Translations under genes and position numbers: made by a program
Part shown: positions 10,694 through 21,005 of the stretch, one piece after another
Numbering within the stretch: position 1 is the first letter of the stretch
Layout of the letters: each line of letters starts with the position of its first letter
Origin: Myoxocephalus aenaeus
Taxonomy: Eukaryota > Chordata > Actinopteri > Perciformes > Cottidae
Assembly (NCBI GenBank): GCA_038501785.1
Contig: JBAMJR010000083.1
Coordinates: forward strand, 692,501 to 756,500
Reading direction: 5' to 3'
Length of the DNA stretch: 64,000 nt
The notes under the pieces: model-generated
Database searches by the model: none
What the model was told of the DNA's origin: nothing
The model's input: only the letters and a program-made list of their open reading frames with translations

Positions 10694-12116
10694 CATGCCA
10701 GTGTTGAGTGAAATGCTGTTTCCCTACCTGAACCTGAACCAACCTTTATCTCTGACCTTTGACCTTCATGACTGTACTTGACACATGAAAGCCGCTGATG
10801 TAGAAACAGTAAGCAACCATCCTGATGCATTTAGCAGACACATGCATGTGATTCCACGTTTCATTCACTCTGCCCTGAACATCTTTGTGTTGCAGCTTCA
10901 AAACATATTCAATTCAAAAGAGTATGACATTTTAATTAATGGCAATACTGTTCAGTCATGTTTTCACAACCTTTACAGAGATAGAAAGACAAGCACATGC
11001 ATGGTAATGATGTGGATGGGCTGTTTGGGATGAGTTGGCTTACGGATATGAAAAAACTTGTCATCGTATATTTCATTTGATATTCTTTATGTTCTCTGGG
11101 AATTTTTATTAAGAAACAGTTTACAGAAAATAATCAGATGTGCTGCCAGTTTTTTGTCAGTCCAGTGAATTAAATACCTGACAAATAATGGAACTGTATC
11201 TCATTGATTATGCTCATTGATGTGTAACATCGTCACAATGGGCAATACAACCACAGTTATTGAATAGATAGACACGTCAGCTAAAGGGTTCGGTCCAGTG
11301 ATCAAAGGTCCTCCTGATAGCCGGCTCTCAGGAGGACCTTTGATCAATCTCTGCTTGTCGAGGTGTCCAGCAAACAATGTGGGCCGGGGAAACACCGCCA
11401 TATTTTCACATCTTAGAGTTATGGATTTATTGCCAGATGAATAAAGGTTTTGGTGATTTTAATTTTGTTCTTGTACAGTTTGAAAAAGTGTGTTTTACAA
11501 TGAGTTAACATAACGTGACGCTTGTTGTAGTTCAGTGTAACGGAGAAACTTAAATTCAGAAGTTGTACGGTTGTATTTTTCTATTTAGGTGTCAGAATAT
11601 TTCCTTCATTAACGTTCATTATATTCATCAGCCGTATTGATATAGCTGCTTGTGTAATGTTTCCTGGTACTGGCATGTATTTCTTCAGTGAACTACATTT
11701 ACCATCAACACTGATTGGACATCCACATAAAAGGAGGGCAATGTATTAAAGCTGACATGTATTCAATGTGTTTGTATTGATTCTTGTTGTAATGCACAGA
11801 CTGATGCACTCTTACAGTTGAAGTGAGGCCCTGCCTGTACTCCTACCGTCACACTTCCATTAGAAGTTAAGTATTGCATAACCAGGATGTGACCCGTACT
11901 CACTGTGGGTGCATTGATGTGGTTCTGGGTGGCTGCTGCCAGTCCCTCCTTCATCATGCAGGTCAGGCTGTAGAACTCGTGCTGCTGATCGATCTCAAAC
12001 ACGCCCAGAAGCTTCCACTGCTGCCTCAGACCTCCCCAGCGCCTCCTCTTCACCGTGCCGGAGCGCTGCCGCTGCCCGGACGTCCCCAGGCCACCGGCAG
12101 CCGCTGACATCTCCAT
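5370..12116 (-). CDS. pip5kl1: Phosphatidylinositol-4-phosphate 5-kinase-like protein 1, 5' part (exons 1-4)
   Basis: Member of the PIP-kinase fold family. The mammalian protein has little or no catalysis of its own and is thought to localise or scaffold type I PIP5Ks; this is family knowledge. Coding exons on the minus strand are 12116-11904, 6975-6925, 6821-6667 and 5494-5370. Phases 0, 0 and 2 join cleanly into 181 codons plus one base. Features seen: a basic N-terminus; LLGVFEIDQQHEF and LTCMMKEGLAAATQ (residues about 36-64); the linker NELSDDDYRLEVTRIHK; and the start of the kinase N-lobe, LQFISNSKSKADFF and NDKRFFLKTQ, with FLLANLKIYM after it. The C-terminal kinase exons were not found down to position 1. 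ATG 12116 is the first ATG and follows TTCGTATCCCAG, so a 5'UTR intron may end directly at it. Neighbour dpm2 has the same orientation as in mammals. Confidence 0.85.
5500..6660. other. pip5kl1 intron 3
   Basis: AT-rich intron. It contains a short (TA)n at 5518-5540, a diverged tandem duplication of about 95 bp (5915-6130, sharing TTTTGTTTAGTTTT, ACAGGTTGCAC and TTTTGAAAAGATAT) and no open frame of note. Confidence 0.6.
6667..6821 (-). CDS. pip5kl1: pip5kl1 coding exon 3
   Basis: 155 nt, acceptor (TG)n-TCTGTAG and donor CTGAC|GTGAGGC. Encodes EFTMETFAGPVFASLRESLG through KSKADFFL and two bases of Thr. The upstream intron end is a TG microsatellite. Confidence 0.85.
6925..6975 (-). CDS. pip5kl1: pip5kl1 coding exon 2
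   Basis: A 51-nt exon, 17 codons (NELSDDDYRLEVTRIHK), between acceptor CCCACTTCAG and donor AAG|GTAGGTGG, phase 0 on both sides. Confidence 0.8.
6976..9264. other. pip5kl1 intron 1, 3' two-thirds
   Basis: Contains a (TA)n(CA)n tract at 7040-7083. At 7900-8560 there is a diverged segment ending CCAGATTTCCCCTTGGGGAA, like the 3' end of a common fish LINE or SINE. No exon-like frame is recognisable. Confidence 0.5.
7040..7083. repeat. (TA)n(CA)n microsatellite
   Basis: Compound dinucleotide run in pip5kl1 intron 1. Confidence 0.9.
9265..10180. repeat. 49/46-bp minisatellite with internal (CTG)n
   Basis: About 19 copies built from AACCAATAAACCGTTAGC, TTCAACAAGATG, a run of 3 or 4 GCT/CTG triplets, and CGGTCATG. 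Units are 49 or 46 bp depending on triplet number. CCG/CTG and CGG/TGG substitutions define subtypes, with the 46-bp type concentrated in the second half. It sits in pip5kl1 intron 1. Confidence 0.95.
10616..10687. repeat. (TA)n microsatellite
   Basis: About 36 uninterrupted TA units. Apparent IYIYIY peptides across it are artefacts. Confidence 0.95.
11299..11346. other. Perfect 19-bp-arm inverted repeat
   Basis: Left arm TGATCAAAGGTCCTCCTGA and an exactly complementary right arm ending at 11346, with a 10-bp loop TAGCCGGCTC. The loop itself contains the palindrome AGCCGGCT. No flanking target duplication was recognised. Confidence 0.9.
11904..12116 (-). CDS. pip5kl1: pip5kl1 coding exon 1
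   Basis: 71 codons from MEMSAAAGG to INAPT, ending in phase 0 at the donor ACA|GTGAGTAC. A second in-frame Met lies two codons downstream. The YYRRYCCCAG-like tract just before the ATG could be an acceptor. Confidence 0.8.
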
Positions 12117-14226
12117 CTGGGATACGAACCAAAACACAGATCCAAAATGAATGACTGCACCCGATCCCTGAGCACTGCACTGTAAACGCAGAAGAGGTTT
12201 TCAAAGCTCCAGCTAAAGAAATCAAAGAGCCAGAGAGGCCAGAGACAAACAGCTGACTGTCCGTTGAGTCCAACAGGGTAGCTATGGAAACCAACACAAA
12301 GGAATAGTACGTTGATGAGCGGTGCTGTGGTGCTGGGAGGAAACCAGCCCTCCCACCACCACACCTCTTAATGCAAACACATTTATTTCTACATCAATCT
12401 TTATTAGTGTACCTGCAAATGAACCTTTCACGCACGAGTCTCCCTAAAGGCTGTCTGTACATGTGTAATGTCTTTGGACAGACCTTGAACTAGTGTATAG
12501 TGAATCTAATGTGGTGCTTTAGACAGCTCCCATGGGCTCTAACCATTAAAAGGAGTGTTCTTAGATTAAAATCGGACTTGGGAAAGTGAAGATAGGAGAG
12601 AAGTTATTTTTCTATGTTCTATCATCCACAACCTTTAACCAGGAACACATATACTGCCATATACACATCTTAACTAATCTTTCTTTATGCACCGGAATTA
12701 TTCCAATAGCCCTTGTGGTTGAGGAGATATAGCAGTTTTAGTGAAGTATGAAAAGCTTTTTAAAAGTTAAATGAACAGGAAGACAACGAGGGTAATGGTG
12801 GACCACAGTGGTGCAAACGTATTAAACAAGGTTCAAACATATTTGGTCAACAATTGATAAATTAAAGATGTCAACGGTAAATGACTGAAATCCATTTTTT
12901 TTCTTATTATCAACAAATCCCATAAAATCCCAGAACTAACAATGAATGCAGTACTAAGCAGTACTGCAACATCAAAGAGCCTCACTGTTGCACTGGTCAC
13001 ATGCTCCTCATTACCATCAACACGCACACTTTGACTCCCATCAGAGTGAACTGGTCACTGAACGTAGGATTAAAATAATGATATAAAGGGGATGAACTAA
13101 TTCTGCCCTGTGTGCATTGTTAAGAGCAGTCTGCTACACTAAGAGCTGCATTTAAAGGTTTGATATGATGTATGGCACCAGAATGTGACCACAGGCCTTG
13201 ATCAGGTTCAAATTACACTCGTACTGCACCTTTAACACTAGCTCAAAACCACTAAAGAGCTCGCAGTTTAAAAGGATCCATGTGGCAGTGGATGATTTAA
13301 TGAGACCATGGATTATCCCAAGAGTATGACATTTATTATAAGAAACAACTTTGACAGAATATTAAAATACAGGACAGCCATCACATCTAAAAGGTTAAAA
13401 CCAATAAAACAAGTGCGTGTGTGTGAGAGATATATATATATATACACATATACATATACATACACTTAGGAGGTACAGATGCACAAAAAAGGGTAACTAA
13501 ATTAACTAACTAACATAAAACCATGCAAAACAAAACAATGTAAAACAAAACCGTAAATATAAGTAAATTAGTGAGTCAAACAAAACAGCAGCGGCAGTCA
13601 GCATCTCTAGGCTGCTCGCTGCACAACCCCCATCCAGACAGCTCTACGGGGAAGTGGGAAACTCTGGAGCTGGACCTAGAGTAAGAGACAAAAAGGATGA
13701 ACCCACAGCAAATATGCCTCAACTTAAGAAGCTAAAGTCCACACCTACCGACGCCTGGGAGTCAGAGAGAGAGAAAGAGGCAGCTCATGGTGTGGCTTAT
13801 ATATGATGGCCCAAACGAATTGGGAACCAGGAAGTAGGAGGGGCTAAGGCCTACTCAGCCCTACAGAAGCCCAGGAGGAACATTTCATGAGACGGCTACA
13901 TTCTGCCCCAGGTTTTTTTTTTATTGGCGGCCCGACAATTTACTAAGACCAGGGTCTAAAAGGAGCCGAAGTAGAACTACTAGAGCCAAGTATCTGGTAA
14001 TTTGCACCCCATCTGCACCAAATTGAATCTTGTAATATGTCTGCAACCACAGACTGCAGCTGCTTCAGTAAATTATTTGAAAAAATTGAGCCAGGTCAAC
14101 TTAATTAATTTAGTTCCTCTTGAAAATATGCTAACACCCATTTAATCATAATCATTTTGGGAATAATTTTTCAACAACCAGAACTCATATCCGACTGAAA
14201 CCAAAAAAATACCTTGTTTTTTAATA
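12117..14226. other. Region upstream of pip5kl1
   Basis: Probably holds the promoter and non-coding first exon of pip5kl1, but no clear CpG-rich core is visible. A short (TA)n lies at 13432. The 13600-13960 part (GAACCAGGAAGTAGGAGG, TTCTGCCCCAGG) looks repeat-derived but was not classified. Confidence 0.4.
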
Positions 14227-14227
14227 A

Positions 14228-15097
14228 TCCATCCATCCATCCATTATCAGCCGCTTATCCGGGGTCGGGTCGCGGTGGCAGCAGGTCCAGCAGGCCGACC
14301 CAGGCTTCCCTCTCACCCGCAATACTTTCCAGCTCATCCTGGGGGACCCCGAGGCGTTCCAAGGCCAGCCGGGAGATATAATCCCTCCAGCGTGTCCTGG
14401 GTCTTCCCCGGGGTCTCCTACCAGTTGGACGTGCCTGGAAAACCTCTAATGGGAGGCGTCCAGGAGGCATCCTGACTAGATGCTGAACCACCTCAGCTGA
14501 CTCCTTTCGACACGAAGGAGCAGCGACTCGACTCCAAGCTCCCCCCTGATGTCCGAGCTCTTACTCTATCTCTAAGGCTGAGCCCTACAGAGGAAACTCA
14601 TCTCCTTACCCTATCTCTAAGGCTGAGCCCGGCCACCCTACGGAGGAAGCTCATTTCGGCCGCTTGTATCCGAGACCTCGTTCTTTCGGTCACGACCCAG
14701 AGTTCGTGACCATAGACATAGTGAGGGTTGGAACGTAGACCGACCAGTAAATGGAGAGCTTTGCCTTCCGGCTCAGCTCCCGCTTCACCAAGACGGTCCT
14801 TCTTGAATCCGAGGTTCGACAAGCGGTCGGAGCCTCCTTTCCAGCACCCTGGCATAAGCTTTTCCCGGGAGGCTGAGCAGTGTGATGCCACGATAGTTCA
14901 GCACACTCTCCGGTCCCCCTTCTTGAAGATGGGAACCACCACCCCGTTCATCAGTCCATGGGCACTGTTCCCGACCCCCCTGCAACACTGAAAAGGCGTG
15001 TCAGCCAAGACAGCCCAACAATGTCCAGCGCTTTTAGCATCTCAGGGCGGATCTCATCCACCCCCGGCGCCTTGCCACCAAGGAGCTTTTTGACTAC
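14228..15097 (-). mobile_element. Rex3-like RTE LINE, 3' half
   Basis: On the minus strand the element ends in (GGAT)n near 14228, as Rex3 elements do. Coding remnants, read from high to low coordinate, are VVKKLLGGKAPGVDEIRPEM (about 15090-15030), NYRGITLLSLPGK (about 14905), YGHELWVVTERTRSRIQAAE (about 14720-14660) and GRRPRGRPRTRWRDYISRLA (about 14425-14370). The reverse-transcriptase palm with its F/YADD motif is deleted between the second and third blocks, so the copy is dead. The 5' half resumes at 15619-15675 and 16845. Confidence 0.85.
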
Positions 15098-15618
15098 TGA
15101 TAATATAAATCGTTATATTCTGTAGATATTCTTCATTTCATTATTCTTCTGTCTATTAGAGTTCAGGTTGTGCAAGGTCAGTTTAACAGATACTGTCTGA
15201 GAGAAACGTTCCTCAAGGTTCCTCAAGGTTCCACGCTCTGCACTACAACACTCACACCTGTTTATCAGTATATTGACATTAGGGAAGCAGACTGGTCGTT
15301 GCACGTTCCAGTCTTGTGAGAAAAGATGAGAACACGGGATTCTCCTCCTCTTGACAGGATAGAGCGAATCAGATGTTAGGACGAGGCGAGACGAACCTGT
15401 GACGATAACCTGAGTATGGAAGGCCCCACTTCCGTTGGTGGGGCAGTTGTTCTTTGACCAACCTGCGTGTTGCTGTACCACTCACTGATTTTGCAACTGC
15501 AGTGCCTATTACTTTACTTGTGATCATTTAGTAAATGAATTTAGAGAACGAGAGACGTTGTTTGACTAAGTTCTTCCGGAAGCTACACCAGGCATCCAAT
15601 AATTTGTATGCATTAACA
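15098..15618. mobile_element. Solo-LTR-like insertion inside the Rex3 copy
   Basis: The Rex3 reading is interrupted here. The insert begins TGATAATATAAATCG and ends TTAACA (TG...CA) and is flanked by CTAC on both sides (15094-15097 and 15619-15622), as for a 4-bp LTR-retrotransposon duplication. It is 521 bp with no significant coding. The family is unknown and orientation cannot be set. Confidence 0.5.
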
Positions 15619-15679
15619 CTACCTTAGCAACCTCTGCCAGGGATATGGGTGCAACCACCCCCAAGTCTTCAGGCGCTGC

Positions 15680-16844
15680 CCAGGGGACATGTTACTCCTG
15701 TATTAGCTGCTCTCCACTGGCTTCCTGTAAGATCGAGAATTATATTTAAAATCCTCCTCCTCACCTATAAAGCCTTAGCTGGTGATGCACCATCATATCT
15801 TAAAGAGCTTATAGTGCCATATTACCCCACTAGAGCGTTACGCTCACTGAATGCAGGGTTACTTGTGGTTCCCAGAGTCTTAAAAAGTAGGTTGGGGGCT
15901 AGAGCTTTCAGTTATCGGGCTCCTCTTCTGTGGAATCAGCTTCCACTTTCAGTCCGGGGGGCAGACACAGTCACCTCATTTAAGAGTAGACTTAAGACTT
16001 TCCTCTTTGATAGCGCTTATAGTTAGGGCTGTTTCAGGCTTATAGTTAGGGCTGGCTCAGGTTTGCCCTGGTCCAGCCCCTAGATATGCTGCTATAGGCC
16101 TAGACTGCTGGGGGACATCTTAGGATACACTGAGCTCCTCTTCTCTTCCTCTTTCGCTCCTCTTCTCTTCCTCTTTCACTCCTCCTCTCCTCTTCTTTCT
16201 CTCCATCTGGATAAACTATTGTCTCTTCAATGCACATTACTGACTCTACTTTCTTTTTCCATGGATCCATGGCTGCCTGGAACTGGTCCTGCCTGCTACC
16301 ATGGCCCTGCTGATGGAACCGGTCTGGAACCGGTCCTGCCCCGGGTCCTGCCCCGGGTCCTGCCGCCCCCCCTGCCATGGATCCATGGCGGCCTGGAACC
16401 GGTCCTGCCTGCTGCCATGGCCCTGCTGATGGAACCGGCCTGGAACCGGTCCTACCTGCTGCCATGGCCCTTCTGATGCCCCCCTCCTCTCTACCGCCTT
16501 CTGCTTCATGGATTATCAGGATCATGGACCATGCCTAATACTCATTATATGAATAATTTCTGTCATATTCATTGAATGTGCTGTAACTACGCTATTCATT
16601 CTGGCCACATGACATCTATTGCTTCTGTCCATCAGGAGAGGGATCCTCCTCTGTTGCTCTCCCTCAGGTTTCTTCCCTTTTTTCCCTGTGAAAGGGTTTT
16701 TACTATCTTTTATGGGGAGTTTTTCCTGATCCGATGTGAGGTCCCGGGACAGGGATGTTATGTGTACAGATTGTAAAGCCCTCCGAGGCAAACTTGTATT
16801 TGTGATGTTGGGCTATATAAAATAAACTGAACTGAACTGAACTG
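15680..16844 (+). mobile_element. L2/CR1-group LINE, 5'-truncated, with 3'UTR
   Basis: From about 15680 it encodes the C-terminus of a LINE reverse transcriptase: TPVLAALHWLPVRSRIIF, YKALAGDAPSYLKELIVPYY, LKSRLGARAFSYRAPLLWNQ, ending FDSAYS-stop at 16026. The 3'UTR has CT-rich runs, imperfect repeats around CCATGGATCCATGG, AAAGCCCTCCGAGG, and a (TGAAC)n tail ending at 16844, typical of fish L2-type elements. It is inserted in the Rex3 copy. A second copy of the same family is at 44413-51252. Confidence 0.85.
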
Positions 16845-18260
16845 ACGTTGGCCGGGTTTAGGAGTTCCTCAAAGTGCTCTTTCCACCGCCCGACGATGTC
16901 CCCCATCTGGGTCAGCAGTTCCCCTCCACCGCTGAGAACAGCCTGGGGTAGGCCCTGCTTTCCCTTCCTGAGCCGTCGGATGGTTTGCCAGAACCTCCTT
17001 AAGGCCAACCGAAAGTCCTTCTCCATGGCCTCCCCGAACTCCTCCCATGCCCGAGTTTTAGCATCCACGACCACCACAGCTGCAGCCCTTCTGGCCTGCC
17101 GGTACCCGTCAGCTGCTTCAGGAGACCCCTGGAACAGCCAGGTCCGAAAGGCCTCCTTCAGTTTGATGGCTTCCCTCACCCCCGGTGTCCACCACCGGGT
17201 TCTTGGGTTGCCGCCACGACAGGCACCGATGACCTTCTGACCACAGCTCCTAGCGGCCGAGTCCACAATAGAGGCTTTGAACATGGTCCACTCGGATTCC
17301 ATGTCCCCAGCCTCCCTCGGGATCTGTGAGAAGCTCTTCCGGAGGTGGGAGTTGAAGACCTCCCGGACAGGATCCTCTGCCAGACGTTCCCAGTTCACCC
17401 TCACTACACGTTTGGGCTTGCCAGGTCTTTCTAGCCGACTCCATCTGATCCAACTCACCACCAGGTGGTGATCAGTTGACAGCTCTGCTGTCGATCAAAC
17501 TGTGGCTAGCACAGAAGTCCAACAACAAAACACCGTTCGGGTTCAGATCGGGCAAGCCGTTCCTCCCAATCACGCCCCGCCAGGTTTCTCTGTCATTGCC
17601 CTCGTGAGCGTTGAAGTCCCCCAGGAGAACTATGGAGTCGGCAGGCGGCGCCCTTTCCAGGACCCCTCCCACCGACTCCAAGAAGGCCGGATACTCTGAA
17701 ATGCTGTTCGGTGCATAAGCACAAACAACAGTCAGAGCCTTACTCCCCGCAACCCGTAGGCGCAGGAAGGCGACCCTCTCGTTCTCCGGGGAAAACTCCA
17801 ACATAGCGGTGCTCAGCCGGGGGCTTGTGAGTATCCCCACTCCCGCCCGGCGCCTCTCACCCTGGGCAACTCCAGAAAAAGACAAAGTCCAACCCTTCTC
17901 CAGGAGCTTGGTTCCAGAGCCCGTGCTGTGCGTGGAGGTGAGCCCAACTATATATAGCCGGTACCACTCCACCTCCTGCACCAGCTCCGGCTCTTTCCCC
18001 GCTAGCGAGGTGACGTTCCACGTCCCTAGAGCTAGTCTATGCTGCTGGCGATCGGCTCGCCCAGGTCTCCCGCCTGGCCCGCCCCCGGTCCACATAGCAC
18101 CCGACCCATAGGTCCACAGGTTGGTTGCTGCTCCATGATATTTCTTCGGGCCGAACCCGAATGGGCACCATTGGCGAAGGCCCGGCCACCAGACGCTCGC
18201 CGGCGAGCTCTTCTCCTGGGTCTGGCTCACACTGTTCACCTTTCTGTGTGAGACCATCTG
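16845..18260 (-). mobile_element. Rex3-like RTE LINE, 5' half (endonuclease and linker)
   Basis: Minus-strand frames encode an AP-type endonuclease: LGTWNVTSLAGKE (about 18020), GERRRAGVGIL, VVCAYAPNSISEYPAFLE and SIVLLGDFNAHEGNDRETW (about 17620). Next comes VREVFNSHLRKSFSQIPREA, then RRLRKGKQGLPQAVL and GRWKEHFEELLNPAN near 16850. About 40 residues at the end of the endonuclease, around 17470, are lost with a frame break, so it is inactive. It continues across the two insertions into 14228-15097. Confidence 0.85.
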
Positions 18261-18419
18261 ATGAAGTTTATACATGGGCTTTATTTACCATGACAGGATG
18301 TGTCCAGATAGAGAAGAGGTCTGATCGGCTGTCCTCTCAGCTCAGAGCTGCTGAGTGTGCAGCTCACAACACAAAGGAATGAGGTCAAACCCCGACCTCA
18401 TTCTGCTGTGAGGTAGAAG

Positions 18420-18575
18420 CATTTATAAAGATATATTACAACTATCTATGTTACTAAATATATAGTACAACTATCTATGTTACTAAAGATATAGTACAAC
18501 TATCTATGTTACTAAAGATATATTACCATCTATGTTACTAAAGATATATTACTATCTATGTTACTAAAGATGTAT
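18420..18575. repeat. About 30-bp AT-rich tandem repeat, 5 copies
   Basis: Copies share CTATGTTACTAAAGATATA. Units shorten from about 30 to about 25 bp along the array. Confidence 0.85.
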
Positions 18576-18811
18576 TTCTATGTAACCGAATGCACAGAGC
18601 AGACGCTGTGACAACGTCTCACACATCAGCCAAGATGTGGACCGAACATCAGAGAATAAAGACAGAAGAGAAACACATGAACACATGAACATGACAACAT
18701 GAACATGAAACTGTTATTAAAGGTCTGAATGTAGTTAGATACTCATCGTTTCATGTTTACTGACCTCAGGGTGGCTGCTGGACGCAGAGCAGAGCAGGTC
18801 CATGAGGACTG

Positions 18812-18834
18812 TGACACACACACACACACACTGT

Positions 18835-18923
<89 letters not shown>
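18812..18923. repeat. (CA)n microsatellite
   Basis: Long CA run with one interruption (CTGTGA near 18832). Confidence 0.95.
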
Positions 18924-18926
<3 letters not shown>

Positions 18927-19174
18927 CGCTCTCTCAGCGTGACAACAGGCTGTACAATGAGACAGAAACACACTACGTGTTTTGTCAGTAGATAATGACT
19001 TTATAAATACTGTTTACAGAACAGTTATGTTTACGTGTTTGTAAACTATGTTTAAGTAAAAAGTATAAAGACATGAATATTCTCTGGAAACAAATCTAAC
19101 ACGTCAATAAAGTAAATAACATTCCTGAGCGAAGAATGAAGGACAGACACCAGTCAGTATCAGTCAGTCTCCTG

Positions 19175-19350
19175 TCTCCTATCTCCTATCTCCTGTCTCC
19201 TATCTCCTGTCTCCTTTCTCCTATCTCATGTTTCCTATCTCCTGTCTCCTATCTCCTGTCTCCTTTCTCCTATCTCATGTTTCCTATCTCCTGTCTCCTA
19301 TCTCCTATCTCATGTTTCCTATCTCCTGTCTCCTATCTGCTGTCTCATGT
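19175..19350. repeat. Pyrimidine-rich short tandem repeats
   Basis: Tandem TCTCCTATCTCCTGTCTCC variants with CATGTTTCC interruptions. Almost all pyrimidine on this strand. A related CCTTGACTCCTCT repeat follows to 19555. Confidence 0.9.
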
Positions 19351-19563
19351 GTGTGTTTTCAGTCTGGTCTTCATAACCTGCAGTGTTTCTCTCCTCTAAA
19401 ACACTTAATCATCAGCTGCTCATGTCTCCTTGACTCCTCTTTCCTTGACTCCTCTCAGCTGCTCGCGTCTCCTTGACTCCTCTCTCCTTGACTCCTCTCA
19501 GCTGCTCATGTCTCCTTGACTCCTCTCAGCTGCTCGTGTCTCCTTGACTCCTCTCTCCTCCTC

Positions 19564-19632
19564 AGAAAAGTGTATATATATATATATATATATATATACA
19601 CTTTTCATGAAGTCATATGTACTTCATTAAAA

Positions 19633-19689
<57 letters not shown>

Positions 19690-19708
19690 CACTTTTCATG
19701 AAGTCATA
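19564..19708. repeat. Duplicated AT palindromes with conserved flanks
   Basis: Two (TA)n tracts, each bounded by AAAAGTGTATA on the left and the complementary TATACACTTTTC or ATACACTTTTC on the right, each followed by ATGAAGTCATA. A partial inverted copy of the spacer (TACTTCATTAAAAG) separates them. Each is a potential cruciform. Confidence 0.85.
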
Positions 19709-20354
19709 GACTCATCCCTCCTTCATATCGGTCATTACTGTATTGGTCCATTAGTAAACTGATGGGAATCACATTTCAAGTAGAGGTGGTTATATTACAT
19801 CAGACTTTCTTTTAGATCGCAGCGAGTAACGCCGGCTCCTTCAGAGTGGTGCATTCTGGGTAGTGAGTGTCCTCAAGTCAATGATCCTGAACAGCCTGCA
19901 GAGCTTCTGACGGCTCAGGATACTCTGATGACCACGGGGTCTTTATCTGCTGGATCAGATCCTCCAGTCTATTAGATATGACCTTGATATGACCTAGATA
20001 TGACCTTGATATGACCTAGATATGACCTTGATATGACCTAGATATGACCTTGATATGACCTAGATGTCTCTTCCTGTTCACAGTCTGCTAGAGGAGAGAA
20101 ACACTCTGAATACTAGCACTGAGCTGTGAGCTCATTTAAAGTCAATATAACTTGTTTACAAAGAAAGAAACTAGTCTTTGGTTTGTTTTGAATGATTCTG
20201 TATTTTTCTATATCACCACTTGAGGGCGCCGAAGTCAAAGGTTTTCAAATTGAACACGTAGAAGCTTTAAAGCTCATCAACTCAAACCCAAATATTACAT
20301 ACATATCAGGAACTTTCTTTAAAAAAATATAACTTTGTGAGCATGAAGAACAGC

Positions 20355-20816
20355 TGTAGCATGTAGCATCAATCAGTCCAGTAGAGGGTGTAGCATCAAT
20401 CAGTCCAGTAGAGGGTGTAGCATCAATCAGTCCACTAGAGGGTGTAGCATCAATCAGTCCACACTAGAGGGTGTAGCATCAATCAGTCCAGTAGAGGGTG
20501 TAGCATCAATCAGTCCAGTAGAGGGTGTAGCATCAATCAGTCCACACTAGAGGGTGTAGCATCAATCAGTCCAGTAGAGGGTGTAGCATCAATCAGTCCA
20601 GTAGAGGGTGTAGCATCAATCAGTCCAGTAGAGGGTGTAGCATCAATCAGTCCAGTAGAGGGTGTAGCATCAATCAGTCCAGTAGAGGGTGTAGCATCAA
20701 TCAGTCCAGTAGAGGGTGTAGCATCAATCAGTCCACTAGAGGGTGTAGCATCAATCAGTCCAGTAGAGGGTGTAGCATCAATCAGTCCAGTAGAGGGTGT
20801 AGCATCAATCAGTCCA
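20355..20816. repeat. 27-bp minisatellite starting at the dpm2 stop codon
   Basis: About 17 copies of a 27-bp unit with core GGTGTAGCATCAATCAGTCC. On the minus strand the first copy overlaps the last Asp codon and the stop (GTGGAC-TGA-TTGATGC), and each unit repeats GGACTGATTGATGC. Since 27 is nine codons, a shifted frame stays open across the array; that reading is an artefact. Confidence 0.95.
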
Positions 20817-20864
20817 CTTTCTTGGGCTGGCGGTTCTTCCACATGATGACAGCAGTGAAGGCTC
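20809..20864 (-). CDS. dpm2: dpm2 exon 4 coding part
   Basis: 56 nt, acceptor TCTCTCCACAG. Completes the Gly codon, then AFTAVIMWKNRQPKKVD and TGA at 20811-20809. Confidence 0.92.
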
Positions 20865-20934
20865 CTGTGGAGAGAAGAGAGTCAACTTCTACACCGACCT
20901 GTAGACCTGTAGAGCCAGAAGGTCGTACTCACCG

Positions 20935-21005
<71 letters not shown>

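Larger units (their letters stand above)
10181..11903. other. pip5kl1 intron 1, 5' part
   Basis: No gene recognised. Holds the long (TA)n at 10616 and a near-perfect hairpin at 11299. Otherwise AT-rich, unremarkable sequence. Confidence 0.5.
18261..20340. other. Interval between Rex3 copy and dpm2
   Basis: No gene recognised. Filled with simple repeats listed separately: the AT-rich 30-mer, (CA)n, (TCTCCTA)-type tracts, AT palindromes, and a GACCTAGATATGACCTTGAT repeat at 19975-20065. The dpm2 3' end should lie at its right side; no confident poly(A) signal could be chosen. Confidence 0.6.

Noticed and set aside
12050..12364. Overlapping minus-strand frames just upstream of pip5kl1 exon 1
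   Set aside because: They are out of frame with the PIP5KL1-like peptide; more likely 5'UTR or intron.
15113..15481. 122-codon minus-strand frame
   Set aside because: Lies wholly in the solo-LTR-like insert and shows no domain.
16100..16509. Frames in the L2 3'UTR with Gly/Pro/Arg-rich repeats
   Set aside because: Derived from imperfect CCATGG-containing repeats of the LINE 3'UTR; no protein match.
20537..20842. Minus-strand frame with repeated GLIDATPST
   Set aside because: It is out of frame with dpm2 exon 4 and continues through the 27-bp array; the dpm2 frame itself stops at 20809.
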